Shown here: positions 28,685-37,454 of the stretch, piece after piece
Numbering within the stretch: the first letter of the stretch is position 1
Layout: the number at the start of each line of letters is the position of its first letter
NCBI RefSeq assembly: GCF_031177825.1
Contig: NZ_JAPSKE010000006.1
Location: forward strand, 1 to 64,000
Origin: Paenibacillus sp.
GTDB taxonomy: Bacteria; Bacillota; Bacilli; Paenibacillales; YIM-B00363
Direction of reading: 5' to 3'
DNA: 64,000 bases
Made by a program: the position numbers and the translations under genes
The notes under the pieces: generated by a model
Databases searched by the model: none
What the model was told of the DNA's origin: nothing
Seen by the model: only the letters and a program-made list of their open reading frames with translations

Positions 28685-30136
28685 ATGACGCTGTATCGGG
28701 AGCCGTATCGGCCGCGCTATCATCTCTCGGCGCCTTCGGGACCGATGAGCGATCCGAACGGGATGGTCTTTTTCGAAGGCGAATATCATCAATGCTACCA
28801 GTACACGGGCCGCTGGGGCCATGCGGTGAGCCGCGATCTGCTGCATTGGGAGCATCTGCCCTTGGCGCTCGTCGGCGACGAGCTCGGCGACACGTGGTCG
28901 GGGAGCGCGGTCGTGGATCGGCGCGACGCGAGCGGCTTGTTCGGGGGCGCGCCGGGGCTCGTAGCGATCTTTACGCATTACAAGGACGGCCTGCAGTCCC
29001 AGAGCATCGCGTACAGCGCCGACCGGGGGCGGACCTGGACGAAGTACGCCGGCAATCCCGTCATTCCGAACCCGGGGCTGAAGGACTTCCGCGATCCCAA
29101 AGTGATTTGGCACGAGGAGACGGAGCGTTGGGTCATGGTCGTTTCCGCCGATCGCCGCGCGTTGTTTTACAGCTCGCCGAATCTGATCGATTGGACGTTC
29201 GAGAGCGAGTTCGGGGAGGGCCAAGGCTCGCATGCGGCCGTCTGGGAATGCCCGGATTTGTTCCCGCTGCCGGTCGACGGGCGGACGGACGACGTCCGCT
29301 GGGTGCTGCACGTCAGCATCGGCGACAACGAGGAGACGGACGGATCGACCGCGCAATACTTCATCGGCTCGTTCGACGGCCGCCGCTTTAAGAATGAGCT
29401 CCCCGAGGCGGAGGCGCGCTGGACGGATTTCGGCCAGGATTTCTACGCGGCGGTGTCCTACTCCGACTTGCCGGCGTCGGACGGCCGGCGAATCTGGCTC
29501 GGCTGGATGTCCAATTGGATGTATCCGTTCGACGCGCCGACGTCGCCTTGGAAGGGGGCGATGTCCGTCCCCAGATCGCTTGCGCTGCGAACGGAGGGCG
29601 GGACGGTCCGCCTGTCGCAGGAGCCGATCGCGGAGCTGCAGCGGCTTCGCGCGTCCGAGACGAGGCTGCGGGACGTCGAGGTTCGCGATTCCACGCTAAC
29701 GCTAGAGTACCGCGGCATTGCCTACGAGCTGGAAGCGACTGTCGAATGGGAACGCGCGAACGAATTCGGCATCCGGCTTCGGACGTCCGAACGGGAGGCC
29801 ACCGTCGCGGGGTTCGACGTTCGGACGGGGGAGCTTTACCTCGATCGTACGCGCTCGGGCTTCTCGGACATCCGGAACCGGTCGGGGGGGCCGGCCCGAT
29901 TCGCCAAGCGCTTCCGGGCGCCGCGATTCCGCGAAACGCAAGTGCTTACCCTTCGCGCGTTCGTGGACGCGTCCAGCGTCGAATTGTTTTTCGACGGCGG
30001 CATTCAAGCGTTCACGTCGCTTGTCTATCCTTCGCCCGAGAGCGACGGAGTGGAGCTGTTCGCGATCGGGGGCGGCGTCCTTTTCCGAGAGCTGAAGATT
30101 TACGATTTACAAACGATATGGAGGTTCGACACATGA
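28685..30136 (+). CDS. Cytoplasmic GH32 fructan/levan-oligosaccharide hydrolase
   Basis: 483 residues without signal peptide. Catalytic triad Asp23 (SDPNG), Asp137 (FRDPK) and Glu188 (WECPD), with the GH32 beta-sandwich from about residue 315. ATG 28685 is eight bases after GGAGGAGG; a TTG at 28667 precedes that SD and is rejected. Its sequence is closest to the exported enzyme at 14105. It probably removes fructose from imported oligosaccharides. The stop overlaps the next start as ATGA. Confidence 0.88.
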   Translation: MTLYREPYRPRYHLSAPSGPMSDPNGMVFFEGEYHQCYQYTGRWGHAVSRDLLHWEHLPLALVGDELGDTWSGSAVVDRRDASGLFGGAPGLVAIFTHYKDGLQSQSIAYSADRGRTWTKYAGNPVIPNPGLKDFRDPKVIWHEETERWVMVVSADRRALFYSSPNLIDWTFESEFGEGQGSHAAVWECPDLFPLPVDGRTDDVRWVLHVSIGDNEETDGSTAQYFIGSFDGRRFKNELPEAEARWTDFGQDFYAAVSYSDLPASDGRRIWLGWMSNWMYPFDAPTSPWKGAMSVPRSLALRTEGGTVRLSQEPIAELQRLRASETRLRDVEVRDSTLTLEYRGIAYELEATVEWERANEFGIRLRTSEREATVAGFDVRTGELYLDRTRSGFSDIRNRSGGPARFAKRFRAPRFRETQVLTLRAFVDASSVELFFDGGIQAFTSLVYPSPESDGVELFAIGGGVLFRELKIYDLQTIWRFDT

Positions 30137-31611
30137 CGCATCAAGAGCGGGTCGACCGCGCGACCGCGGCGTTGACCGACCCGGCGACGGCCGTCGCGAA
30201 CGAGAGGTTCCGGCTGCGATACCATCTCATGCCGCCCGTCGGCTGGATGAACGATCCGAACGGACTTATTTACTATAAGGGCGAGTATCATGCGTTCTAT
30301 CAACACTACCCGTTCGAGCCGCGGCAAGGACCGATGCATTGGGGGCACGCCGTCAGCGCCGATTTGGTCCATTGGCGTCATCTGCCGATCGCTTTGGCGC
30401 CGTCCGAGCCGTACGACGTCGATCCGAGCGGGAGCGCCGGCGGCTGCTGGTCGGGCAGCGCGGTCGAGCATGACGGCAAGCTGGCGCTCGTGTATACCGC
30501 TCACGTCGACGGCAACGATCCCGTAGAGGTTCAATGCATCGCGGTCAGCGAGGACGGCATTACCTTTCATAAGAGTCCGGTCAACCCGGTCATCGGTCGA
30601 GCGCCCGACAAAGACTGCTTCGGTTTCCGGGACCCGAAGGTCTGGAAGCAAGGAGACGAGTACCGCATGGTCGTCGGATACGGCAAGGACGGCAGAGGCA
30701 AGGCGCTGCTGTATCGGTCCGAAGACCTGACGTCCTGGCATTACGTCGGGATCGCGGCGGAGAGCGACGGGACGATGGGCGATATGTGGGAATGCCCGGA
30801 CTTGTTTCCGCTAGGGGACGACGGACGGCATGTACTCCTCTTCTCGCCGATGAATCTCGGCGCGGTGAAGACGATGTATCTATCCGGAGCTTATGACGAG
30901 GAGGCCGGAACACTGACGCCCGCCTACGCGGAGCGCCTCGACTACGGCTTCGACTTCTACGCGCCGCAGACGTTCGTAGACGGCCAAGGCAGGCGTATCT
31001 TGCTCGCGTGGATGAACATCTGGGGCAGCGATATGACGGAGCGCGCCGACCGTTGGCTCGGCGCCATGACGATTCCGCGCGAGCTGACGCTGAAGCGGGA
31101 CGGGACGCTGCGCATGACGCCGGTGCCGGAGCTGCAGGCGCTGCGGGGCGCGAAGCATACCATCGCAGGACGACCGATCGGCGGGGAAACCGGCGGCACG
31201 CACCGTCCCGCGCTGCGGGGCGACGCGCTCGAGCTCGTCGTCTCGTTCGATCTGCGTTCCACCGAAGCGTCTGCGTTCGGTCTGCGCGTGCGGATGTCCG
31301 CCGACGGAAAGCAGTATACCGAGATCGGCTACCGAACGGAGGCGCGGACGCTATACGTCGATCGATCGAAGGCGGGGCGCGGCGACGGCGGCGTCGCCGA
31401 AGTCGTCATGGAGCCGTCGCCGGACGGAAGCCTGAAGCTGCACGCATTCCTCGACCGGTCGTCGCTGGAGCTGTTCGCGAACGACGGCGTCAAGACGATG
31501 ACCAACCGGATTTATCCCGACCCGGACAGCCTCGGCATGGAGCTGTTCGCGATCGGCGGTCCGGCGGCGATGAACGCATTCGAAGCATGGGAGTTGAAGT
31601 CGATTTGGTAA
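30133..31611 (+). CDS. Sucrose-6-phosphate hydrolase-like GH32 enzyme
   Basis: 492 residues, no signal peptide. It carries the full WMNDPNG motif (Asp41), RDP (Asp167) and WECPD (Glu220), plus the QHYPFEPRQGPMHWGHAVSADLVHW block typical of bacterial sucrases (SacA type). The start overlaps the previous stop by four bases (ATGA), implying coupled translation. A phosphotransferase transporter for sucrose is not seen nearby, so it may act on free sucrose or short fructans delivered by the ABC systems. It differs clearly from the other three GH32 enzymes, which lack the WMN residues before DPNG. Confidence 0.9.
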   Translation: MTHQERVDRATAALTDPATAVANERFRLRYHLMPPVGWMNDPNGLIYYKGEYHAFYQHYPFEPRQGPMHWGHAVSADLVHWRHLPIALAPSEPYDVDPSGSAGGCWSGSAVEHDGKLALVYTAHVDGNDPVEVQCIAVSEDGITFHKSPVNPVIGRAPDKDCFGFRDPKVWKQGDEYRMVVGYGKDGRGKALLYRSEDLTSWHYVGIAAESDGTMGDMWECPDLFPLGDDGRHVLLFSPMNLGAVKTMYLSGAYDEEAGTLTPAYAERLDYGFDFYAPQTFVDGQGRRILLAWMNIWGSDMTERADRWLGAMTIPRELTLKRDGTLRMTPVPELQALRGAKHTIAGRPIGGETGGTHRPALRGDALELVVSFDLRSTEASAFGLRVRMSADGKQYTEIGYRTEARTLYVDRSKAGRGDGGVAEVVMEPSPDGSLKLHAFLDRSSLELFANDGVKTMTNRIYPDPDSLGMELFAIGGPAAMNAFEAWELKSIW

Positions 31612-32510
31612 CGACATCGGGGCTGCGGTTCGGCGCGATCGAAGCGGGCGGCACGAAGTTTGTCTGCGGCATAGGGAACCAAGCGGGAGAAATCGAGGAA
31701 CGGGTCCAGTTCCCGACGGGCCGTCCCGAAGAGACGCTGGAGCGGGCGTCGGCCTTCTTCCGAGGAAGAGATGTCGCCGCGATCGGGGTCGGCTCGTTCG
31801 GTCCGCTCGATCTGGATCGCGAAAGCCCGACATACGGCTGCGTCACGACGACCCCGAAGCCGGGCTGGTCCGGGTACGATTTCGTAGGAACGCTGCGGTC
31901 GGCGCTCGACGTTCCGATCGGCTTCGATACCGACGTGAACGCCGCCGCGTTGGGCGAAGCGACCTGGGGAGCCGCGCAAGGACTGAATAGCTGCGCGTAT
32001 TATACGATCGGAACGGGGATCGGCGTCGGCGTATACGTCGAAGGACGCTTGGTCCACGGACTCGTGCATCCCGAAGCGGGCCACGTCTTGACGCGCCGTC
32101 ATCCGAAGGATGAGTTCGCGGGAATCTGTCCGTATCACGGCGACTGCTTGGAAGGATTGGCGGCCGGTCCGGCTCTTCAAGCGCGATGGGGGGTGAACGG
32201 CAGCGAGCTGCCGGCGGATCATCCGGCTTGGGAGATAGAGGCATACTATCTCGGTCAATCGATCGCGGGAACGATGCTTACGCTATCGCCGAAGAAGGTC
32301 ATTCTAGGCGGGGGCGTAATGAAACAAGACCACCTATTCCCGTTGATTCGGATGGAGGTACGTAAGAGCTTGAACGGTTACATCCGCGCTGCCGCGGTTA
32401 TGAACGACATCGACGGGTATATCGTGCCTCCGGGTCTTGGGGAGCATGCGGGGTTAGCCGGCGCGTTGGTTTTGGGAATGACGGCCTGGCAACAACACAA
32501 TAATATCTAG
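31605..32510 (+). CDS. ROK-family fructokinase (YdhR-like)
   Basis: 301 residues. It phosphorylates fructose with ATP, the last step of the locus. Visible motifs are the N-terminal phosphate loop FGAIEAGGTKF, a TDVNAAALGE active-site strand, YYTIGTGIGVGVYVEGRL, and the zinc site formed by His/Cys residues in HPKDEFAGICPYHGDC. The overall order matches Bacillus YdhR. The start is uncertain: TTG 31605 overlaps the previous stop and is 11 bases after GGGAG; ATG 31587 is in frame but lacks a good SD. It ends the operon at a strong terminator. Confidence 0.9.
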   Translation: MVTTSGLRFGAIEAGGTKFVCGIGNQAGEIEERVQFPTGRPEETLERASAFFRGRDVAAIGVGSFGPLDLDRESPTYGCVTTTPKPGWSGYDFVGTLRSALDVPIGFDTDVNAAALGEATWGAAQGLNSCAYYTIGTGIGVGVYVEGRLVHGLVHPEAGHVLTRRHPKDEFAGICPYHGDCLEGLAAGPALQARWGVNGSELPADHPAWEIEAYYLGQSIAGTMLTLSPKKVILGGGVMKQDHLFPLIRMEVRKSLNGYIRAAAVMNDIDGYIVPPGLGEHAGLAGALVLGMTAWQQHNNI

Positions 32511-32538
32511 GACCGTAAACGGACTCCGGAATAAGAGA

Positions 32539-32560
32539 AGGGTACCCGCGCGGGTACCCT
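32539..32560 (+). terminator. Terminator hairpin between convergent genes
   Basis: A perfect 22-bp palindrome with 10-bp arms beginning AGGGTACCCG, 28 bp after the fructokinase stop and 19 bp before the end of the opposing beta-helix gene. The T-tract is weak (GTTCCGTTCT), so efficiency is uncertain; it could serve both strands. Confidence 0.7.
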
Positions 32561-32578
32561 GTTCCGTTCTCCGGGCAT

Positions 32579-33580
32579 TCAGCCGTTTTCGTCGAACACA
32601 TTGTTCGCATCGGCGGGCGGATCGGCTTGCAGGTTCGGATTGTTGCCGCCGAGCTTGTTCTCGCGCACCGCATTGTCGTTCGCGTCGGAGGTCAGCAGAA
32701 TGCCCGGGCCGCCGCTGCCCTTCACCTTGTTCCGATCCACAAGGTTCTGGTCCGAATCGTTATCCAGCTCGATGCCGGTTTCCTCGCTTTTGCTCACCTG
32801 ATTGCCGATGATGCGGTTCCGATCTCCGCCGTCGACGTCGATGCCGTCCTCATTGTTGTTTTTTACTTCGTTATTCCAAACCAAGTTATGCATAAATCCG
32901 GACAGGTCGATTCCATCGCTTGCGTTTCGATTCGCTATATTCCCTAAAATCAGGTTCTCGTCGGATTCAATGTCGATCCCGTCATCCCCATTATTTTCGA
33001 TCTTGTTGTAGACGATCATCTGTAGGGTGCCTCCGGAAACGAGAATCCCGTTCGAACTGTTTACCCTGATCCTGTTCTCCAAGACCAAATTGTTGTTCCC
33101 GCTCAAATCCATACCGTTCCGGTTGTTTCCTGTTAACTCGTTCCTGACGATGTAGTTATGATCCCCAATGACTTCAACGCCGTCCCCGTTGTTTTCCGCT
33201 CGGATCATGTACAGGACATTGCGCTCGGCTCCGGATTCGATAAGGATTCCGTTATTTCCGTTGTTTCGTACTTCCACGTCGCGAATGATGTTGTCATTGT
33301 TGAAAAGCAATATCCCATTAGAATCGAAATTAATAACCGAAAATCCGGCAATGGTTACGAAATCAGAGAATACTTGAAATCCTTGTACTCCTGCGACCGG
33401 CGCTCCATCCAGAATCGTCTTGCCCTGGCCTGCTCCTAGGATTCTTAAACGGTCCTTTCCCGATGGAACGACAACATTCTCATGAAATACGCCTTTCGCC
33501 ACTCGGATCGTGTCGCCCGGGCTCGCGGAGGCAATCGCCGCGTTAATGCTTTCGCCGGCTTGAACGATAATTACAGCCAT
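32579..33580 (-). CDS. Right-handed beta-helix repeat protein (NosD-like)
   Basis: 333 residues. About a dozen 22-24-residue coils have an N-N-x-D/N-G-I pattern (NNGNNGILIESGAERN, NNGDGVEVIGDHN, NNGDDGIDIESDEN and so on), a parallel beta-helix of the pectate-lyase/NosD kind. The start GESINAAIASASPGDTIRVAKGVFHENVVV is the usual cap. No signal peptide is seen. ATG 33580 follows GAGGTGG; a GTG at 33589 is possible. Similar proteins in Bacillales are carbohydrate-active or surface/spore associated; the enzymatic role here is unknown. Confidence 0.75.
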   Translation of the reverse strand: MAVIIVQAGESINAAIASASPGDTIRVAKGVFHENVVVPSGKDRLRILGAGQGKTILDGAPVAGVQGFQVFSDFVTIAGFSVINFDSNGILLFNNDNIIRDVEVRNNGNNGILIESGAERNVLYMIRAENNGDGVEVIGDHNYIVRNELTGNNRNGMDLSGNNNLVLENRIRVNSSNGILVSGGTLQMIVYNKIENNGDDGIDIESDENLILGNIANRNASDGIDLSGFMHNLVWNNEVKNNNEDGIDVDGGDRNRIIGNQVSKSEETGIELDNDSDQNLVDRNKVKGSGGPGILLTSDANDNAVRENKLGGNNPNLQADPPADANNVFDENG

Positions 33581-33729
33581 CCTATCCACCTCTTCGTTAT
33601 GCTGTCTACTTGCTACTTTAGTGAATGTAGAGGTTCATAGAGTTGATATAGGACAACTATGGAATTGTAGCGTGTAGCGATGCAACAAAAGGGAGAGCAT
33701 TCACGTTACCTATGTCGAGGTGGTTATGG

Positions 33730-34167
33730 ATGAGAAACGTGTTGGCGGCATTCGCCGCTCTGCTGGCGTTGGCAATCGCGGGATGCGGGATCGGAGGCGG
33801 TTCGTCGGGGCCGGAAGCGGGGAGGAGCGGGAGCCCGGTCGCGAAGGTCGAGGTCAGCGAGTCGCGGGGTTTCGGGAGCTTCTATCCGGAGCCGTTCGTT
33901 ACGTACGAAGGGGAATCGTCGGCCGCGACGATCGAGCGGATCGCGAAGGCGATTCGCGAGGCGGAGAAGCAGCCCGGCATCGTGAATGTGGCTGAGCCGA
34001 AGTATGACGTACGGCTGACGTCCCGCGACGGCTCGACGGCGGCGTACCATCTGTGGCTGGATGCGCGGTATGAGCATGCGACGATCATGGATGCGGAGGA
34101 GACGCATTATATCTATCGGATATCGGCGGAATCGACTGCGGATTTGCTCGAGATTATAGGGGAGTAG
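33730..34167 (+). CDS. Small secreted lipoprotein of unknown function
   Basis: 145 residues. Lipobox LAIAGC (Cys19), a Gly/Ser linker, then a compact domain of about 100 residues (TIERIAKAIREAEKQPGIVNVAEPKYDVRLTSRDG...YHLWLDARYEHATIMDAEETHYIYRISAESTADLLEII). The pattern recalls Bacillus YhfM-like lipoproteins, recognised only weakly. ATG 33730 is six bases after AGGTGG; ATG 33712 upstream would add six residues. A decayed second copy lies at 44538-44834, on the far side of the dynamin operon. Confidence 0.75.
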   Translation: MRNVLAAFAALLALAIAGCGIGGGSSGPEAGRSGSPVAKVEVSESRGFGSFYPEPFVTYEGESSAATIERIAKAIREAEKQPGIVNVAEPKYDVRLTSRDGSTAAYHLWLDARYEHATIMDAEETHYIYRISAESTADLLEIIGE

Positions 34168-34276
34168 CGTGGGGGGCTTGCCGGGAGGCGAGCCCTTTTC
34201 CATATTGTGAGGGATAGTCGTCGATGGGTGTGCGTGGCGTCTTTCTAAGGTGATTTCCCTTGCTCAGGGTGGGTTC
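33922..34276 (+). repeat. Direct repeat copy A flanking the dynamin operon
   Basis: Covers the last 246 bp of the lipoprotein gene, its terminator (stem GGGCTTGCC / GGCGAGCCC at 34174-34195, then TTTT) and dispersed motif copy 2 (34239-34276). It aligns along its whole length with 44588-44943, about 90% identical by eye in the coding part and lower after it. Confidence 0.8.
34174..34199 (+). terminator. Rho-independent terminator of the lipoprotein gene
   Basis: Nine-base stem with one G-T pair and a GGGA loop, followed by TTTT, six bases after the stop codon. The equivalent hairpin is preserved in repeat copy B at about 44841-44866. Confidence 0.75.
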
Positions 34277-34325
34277 CGGTAGAAATCTAGCAAAATAGAA
34301 ACGCCTCTTTTGCGCACCTCAAACG

Positions 34326-34341
34326 TTATCGACAGCGATAA
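34326..34341. promoter_or_regulatory. Palindrome upstream of the dynamin operon
   Basis: TTATCG-ACAG-CGATAA, a perfect 6-bp inverted repeat in the only A+T-rich stretch before the operon, 131 bp upstream of its first gene. A CTAGG/CCTAG inverted repeat follows at about 34364-34381. They could be operator sites; no clear -35/-10 pair could be fixed here. Confidence 0.35.
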
Positions 34342-34410
34342 AAAATTGTCGTATGATAGAAACCTAGGTATTATTTCCTAGTTTATTTAAACAGTCTGCA
34401 TGAGAAGCAA

Positions 34411-34435
34411 GCCTCCATGGACTTTTCATGGGGGC
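34411..34435 (+). promoter_or_regulatory. Leader hairpin before the ATPase gene (possible attenuator)
   Basis: GCCTCCATG / CATGGGGGC pairs over nine positions with one mismatch, followed by TGTTATTGTCTT. It lies 36 bp before the first gene of the operon. It may be a terminator for upstream transcripts or a leader attenuator. Confidence 0.4.
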
Positions 34436-34471
34436 TGTTATTGTCTTATAGGATAGGACGGGTCTACCGAC

Positions 34472-36529
34472 ATGATACAGACGCAGATGGAGCAGTATTT
34501 GCGATTTTTGGAGAGGGAGCTATTGGACGGCTTCGTGCTCAAGGGCGGGGCGACGTGCCGGTTCGTCGAGAGCGAAGCCGGGCCGCAACGGAGCGAGTTT
34601 CAAGCATCGCTGTCGCGGCTGGCGCTGTCCAAGGGAATGATCTTGGCGGAGACGGAACTGACGAGCGAGCTGCCTCTTCATGACTGGAAGCAGCTGACGA
34701 ACCGCCTTCTTCAATGCATGTACATCGAGCTCGACGGCAAGCGGGTCCGGTCGCTTCCCTCGATCCTTGCGGCGCTGTCGGCCTCGGGCGGGCTGAACAC
34801 TGATCCGCTGCTGCAGGCGAAGTTGCCGCATGCCGGGTTCCGCAATGCGATGTGGTGGGCGTGTCAGGGGGAGCGGCATGACGCGGTTTCGAGTTATTTG
34901 TTGGGGGAGAAGGTGTCCGCCGCCGCGTTGAAGGAAGCCGGGTTGACGGGAGTGAAGGGAACGCTGACGCAGAAAAACGCGGAGCGCGTCTTGCAAACGG
35001 TGCTCGCGGGGCTTGGGCTGTTGGGCGTCCCGGGCACGCTGCTGCTCTGGACCGAGGGGGAGCGGCATCTGGCGGGCCGGGGGCAGCGCCCGACGGAGAA
35101 ACTGCGGATCGCGGCCAACTTGATCCGTAGGCTCGTTGACGGCTGTACGATGGGGGTGCTGAACCGGAGCCTCGTGTGCATACTTGTGCAGCCGGGCTTC
35201 CTCGAGCGCTGCGCGGACGCCTACCCGGCGGTCGGGCAGCGGCTCCAGATCGTACAAGGCGGACTGCAGCGGCCGGCGTGGCGGTTCCCGATCGCTCCGC
35301 TTCGGCAACTCGCCTCTAGCGGAGGAGGGGCTACGAACCATCCGGCTCCGGTAGCTCCGGACGAAAAGCGTTACGAAGCGCAGCGGTCGCTCGAGTCCCT
35401 GCGGTTCGGCCTAGTCCCGCGATCGCATGTCGAGCGACTTACGATCGGTTATCCCGAGCTTCGCGGTTGGATGGAAAGCAGCCTTCCGGAGGCGGGCGAG
35501 CCGAAGGCGCACCTGGTGACCGGACCGTTCGGCACCGGGAAGAGCCACGCGATGGAGCTGCTTCGCTACGTCGCCGAGGAGCGGAACTATCTCTACGCGC
35601 GCGTAGAATTGGATGGGCAGAGCGCGAGCTTGTCGGAGCCTGGTCTGCTATTCCAAACGATGTGCCGCAATTTGCAATTCCCGAAGGAGACACCGGACCT
35701 ACCGGTGCTCGCCCTGTTCGAGAAGGCGATCGCCCGGGGGCATAATGTGCTGTCGTTCCCGTCGAAGGGAATGCCATGGGTGAAAGCAAGCCTGGAGACG
35801 GTCCAACTGCTGAAGCGCAGCGGCCAATTGGAGGAGTATGGCTTCCTCGTCGATTCGGCGCTGACCTCCGGCGAGGAATACGCTGCCGGCGAAGCCGCCC
35901 GCGAGCTTGCAGACGCCTCGGGACTTCGCGCGACGCACCTTCGGCTGAAGCCGCCCGTTGGCGGCAAGCCAGAGGTGCGGCCGAGGGAGTGGATGGAGGC
36001 GTTCGCGGGACTGGCGCTGCTCAGCCGTTTGGCGGGTTATAGTGGAATCCTGCTCGCGGTGGACGAGTTCGAGGTGGAGACGCACATCGAGCCCAAGCGG
36101 TTCGACCGTACGATCGGCCTGTTGAGCGAGCTGCTGCGGTATATGGAGCCATACGCGAAGGGGCAAGCGGCCGGAGACGTCGGAACAGCCGTGCCGCCGG
36201 CGCCGCTCGCGGTGTATTTCTCCACCGTCGGCATGAATACGACGGGAGATGCGTTCTTGGAGCGGCTGGTCGCCCTGGCCGGCGGGACGACGTATCGGCT
36301 GAACCATTGGACGGATCATCAGCGAATGGAGCTCGCGTCAAGGCTGTACGAGCTGTACGCGAAAGCTTACGACATGAGCGAGCCTTATGACGAACGGCTC
36401 TCCGCTAACGTAAACCAGCTGTTGCGGAAGCACGGGCTGGAAGGGAGCACGCTCATTCGCGCCTTCGTGAAGTGGTACCTGGGCGTGCTCGATATGAAAT
36501 ACGGACCGCCCGGAACGGAGTCGAAGTAA
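34472..36529 (+). CDS. BrxD-like (DUF2791-type) P-loop ATPase, first gene of dynamin operon
   Basis: 685 residues. The C-terminal half is a complete AAA-like ATPase: Walker A GPFGTGKS (351-358) after a GYPELRGWMESSL helix, and Walker B LAVDEFEVE with Asp531-Glu532. Spacing and surrounding helices resemble the BREX BrxD/DUF2791 family. The N-terminal half contains a second, degenerate Walker-B-like region (GTLLLWTEGERHL, about 187-200) and a following LIRRLVDG helix, as if a half ATPase had been joined in front. There is no PglZ, BrxC or methylase nearby. The ATG has only a weak upstream GGACGGG. The next gene is 31 bp away. Family assignment is by motif, moderately sure. Confidence 0.65.
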   Translation: MIQTQMEQYLRFLERELLDGFVLKGGATCRFVESEAGPQRSEFQASLSRLALSKGMILAETELTSELPLHDWKQLTNRLLQCMYIELDGKRVRSLPSILAALSASGGLNTDPLLQAKLPHAGFRNAMWWACQGERHDAVSSYLLGEKVSAAALKEAGLTGVKGTLTQKNAERVLQTVLAGLGLLGVPGTLLLWTEGERHLAGRGQRPTEKLRIAANLIRRLVDGCTMGVLNRSLVCILVQPGFLERCADAYPAVGQRLQIVQGGLQRPAWRFPIAPLRQLASSGGGATNHPAPVAPDEKRYEAQRSLESLRFGLVPRSHVERLTIGYPELRGWMESSLPEAGEPKAHLVTGPFGTGKSHAMELLRYVAEERNYLYARVELDGQSASLSEPGLLFQTMCRNLQFPKETPDLPVLALFEKAIARGHNVLSFPSKGMPWVKASLETVQLLKRSGQLEEYGFLVDSALTSGEEYAAGEAARELADASGLRATHLRLKPPVGGKPEVRPREWMEAFAGLALLSRLAGYSGILLAVDEFEVETHIEPKRFDRTIGLLSELLRYMEPYAKGQAAGDVGTAVPPAPLAVYFSTVGMNTTGDAFLERLVALAGGTTYRLNHWTDHQRMELASRLYELYAKAYDMSEPYDERLSANVNQLLRKHGLEGSTLIRAFVKWYLGVLDMKYGPPGTESK

Positions 36530-36560
36530 CTCAGCAAGAAGAAGGGGCGCTATACAGGCC

Positions 36561-37454
36561 ATGAATTCATATCAACAGCAACAAAGACTGCGCAGGTTGC
36601 AGCTCAATCTACCTCCGGCCGAGAAGGTTCTCCTTCCCGCGGACGCCGCGCTCGCGACGGGAAGCCACTCGCTCGCGCAGTGGATGGCCGCGAAGTACAA
36701 CCATAATTTCGACGAATACGATAAGGCGATCGATGCGGTTTACAATGAGACGCATATAGGCGGCTCGCAATACCATCACCTGCTGGACGGGCAGCACTCG
36801 CTCTGGGGCGCATATCGGGCGGTACGAGACGTACGTACGGACGACAGCTTCGTAACCGAGCTGGCACAGGCGGGCGAGCATTTGCTGCGGGACGCGGCGT
36901 CGGTATCGGGGGTGAACCCCTTCTTCTCGCTCGACTCGAACAGCTTCGACCGGCTCGCCGCGGCGGCGGCCCCTTTCGGCATGTCCAAGCCGTTCCTCGC
37001 CGACGCGCTGACGGTGAACGGCCCCGAGCTGCTCGGCGGCTCCGTCGCGCTGGCGGCGAGCCTCATGATGGGCAACAACGCCGACTACGGCCGCCTCTCC
37101 CGCTTATCGGGGGCTTATCTCGTCACGTCGCTCGTCACGGCGAGCCCGCTCCTGCTCCCCGTGGCCGCAGGCGGGCTGTTCGCGTCGCTGCGCGGCGCCG
37201 AGGATAAGGCGCAGGCGATGCGCCAGGCGGGCAAGGGGGCCATCGTCTCCGGCTCGGCGCTCATGGCGAGCAGCCTCGTCGGCGGGCCAGTATGGCTCGG
37301 CTGCCTTGCCGCCGTCGGCGCCGCCGTCGCCGTGCAGCATCTGCTGGACCGCCCGGACAAGGCGTACGAGCGGATGCGCAGCTTGCTGGAGCCAGCGTCG
37401 CATCTCGCGCGCAGCGTCTCGCTGCGGCTTGTCGACGGCGGTGCAGCGCGATGA
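36561..37454 (+). CDS. Uncharacterised membrane protein of the dynamin operon
   Basis: 297 residues, not recognised with confidence. The soluble first half contains the polar signature QYHHLLDGQHSLWGAYRAVRDV (about residues 72-93). The second half has three to four glycine/alanine-rich membrane segments (LLGGSVALAASLMMG; YLVTSLVTASPLLLPVAAGGLFASL; AIVSGSALMASSLVGGPVWLGCLAAVGAAVAV). The C-terminus is an amphipathic helix. It overlaps the next gene by four bases (ATGA). A hydrophobic partner beside dynamins suggests a membrane anchor or recruiting factor (inference). Confidence 0.7.
   Translation: MNSYQQQQRLRRLQLNLPPAEKVLLPADAALATGSHSLAQWMAAKYNHNFDEYDKAIDAVYNETHIGGSQYHHLLDGQHSLWGAYRAVRDVRTDDSFVTELAQAGEHLLRDAASVSGVNPFFSLDSNSFDRLAAAAAPFGMSKPFLADALTVNGPELLGGSVALAASLMMGNNADYGRLSRLSGAYLVTSLVTASPLLLPVAAGGLFASLRGAEDKAQAMRQAGKGAIVSGSALMASSLVGGPVWLGCLAAVGAAVAVQHLLDRPDKAYERMRSLLEPASHLARSVSLRLVDGGAAR

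Noticed and set aside
32579-33580. Beta-helix gene considered as a CRISPR-like repeat array because of regular AT-rich spacing
   Set aside because: The periodicity is that of protein coils (about 66-72 bp) with variable DNA; an intact 333-codon frame explains it.
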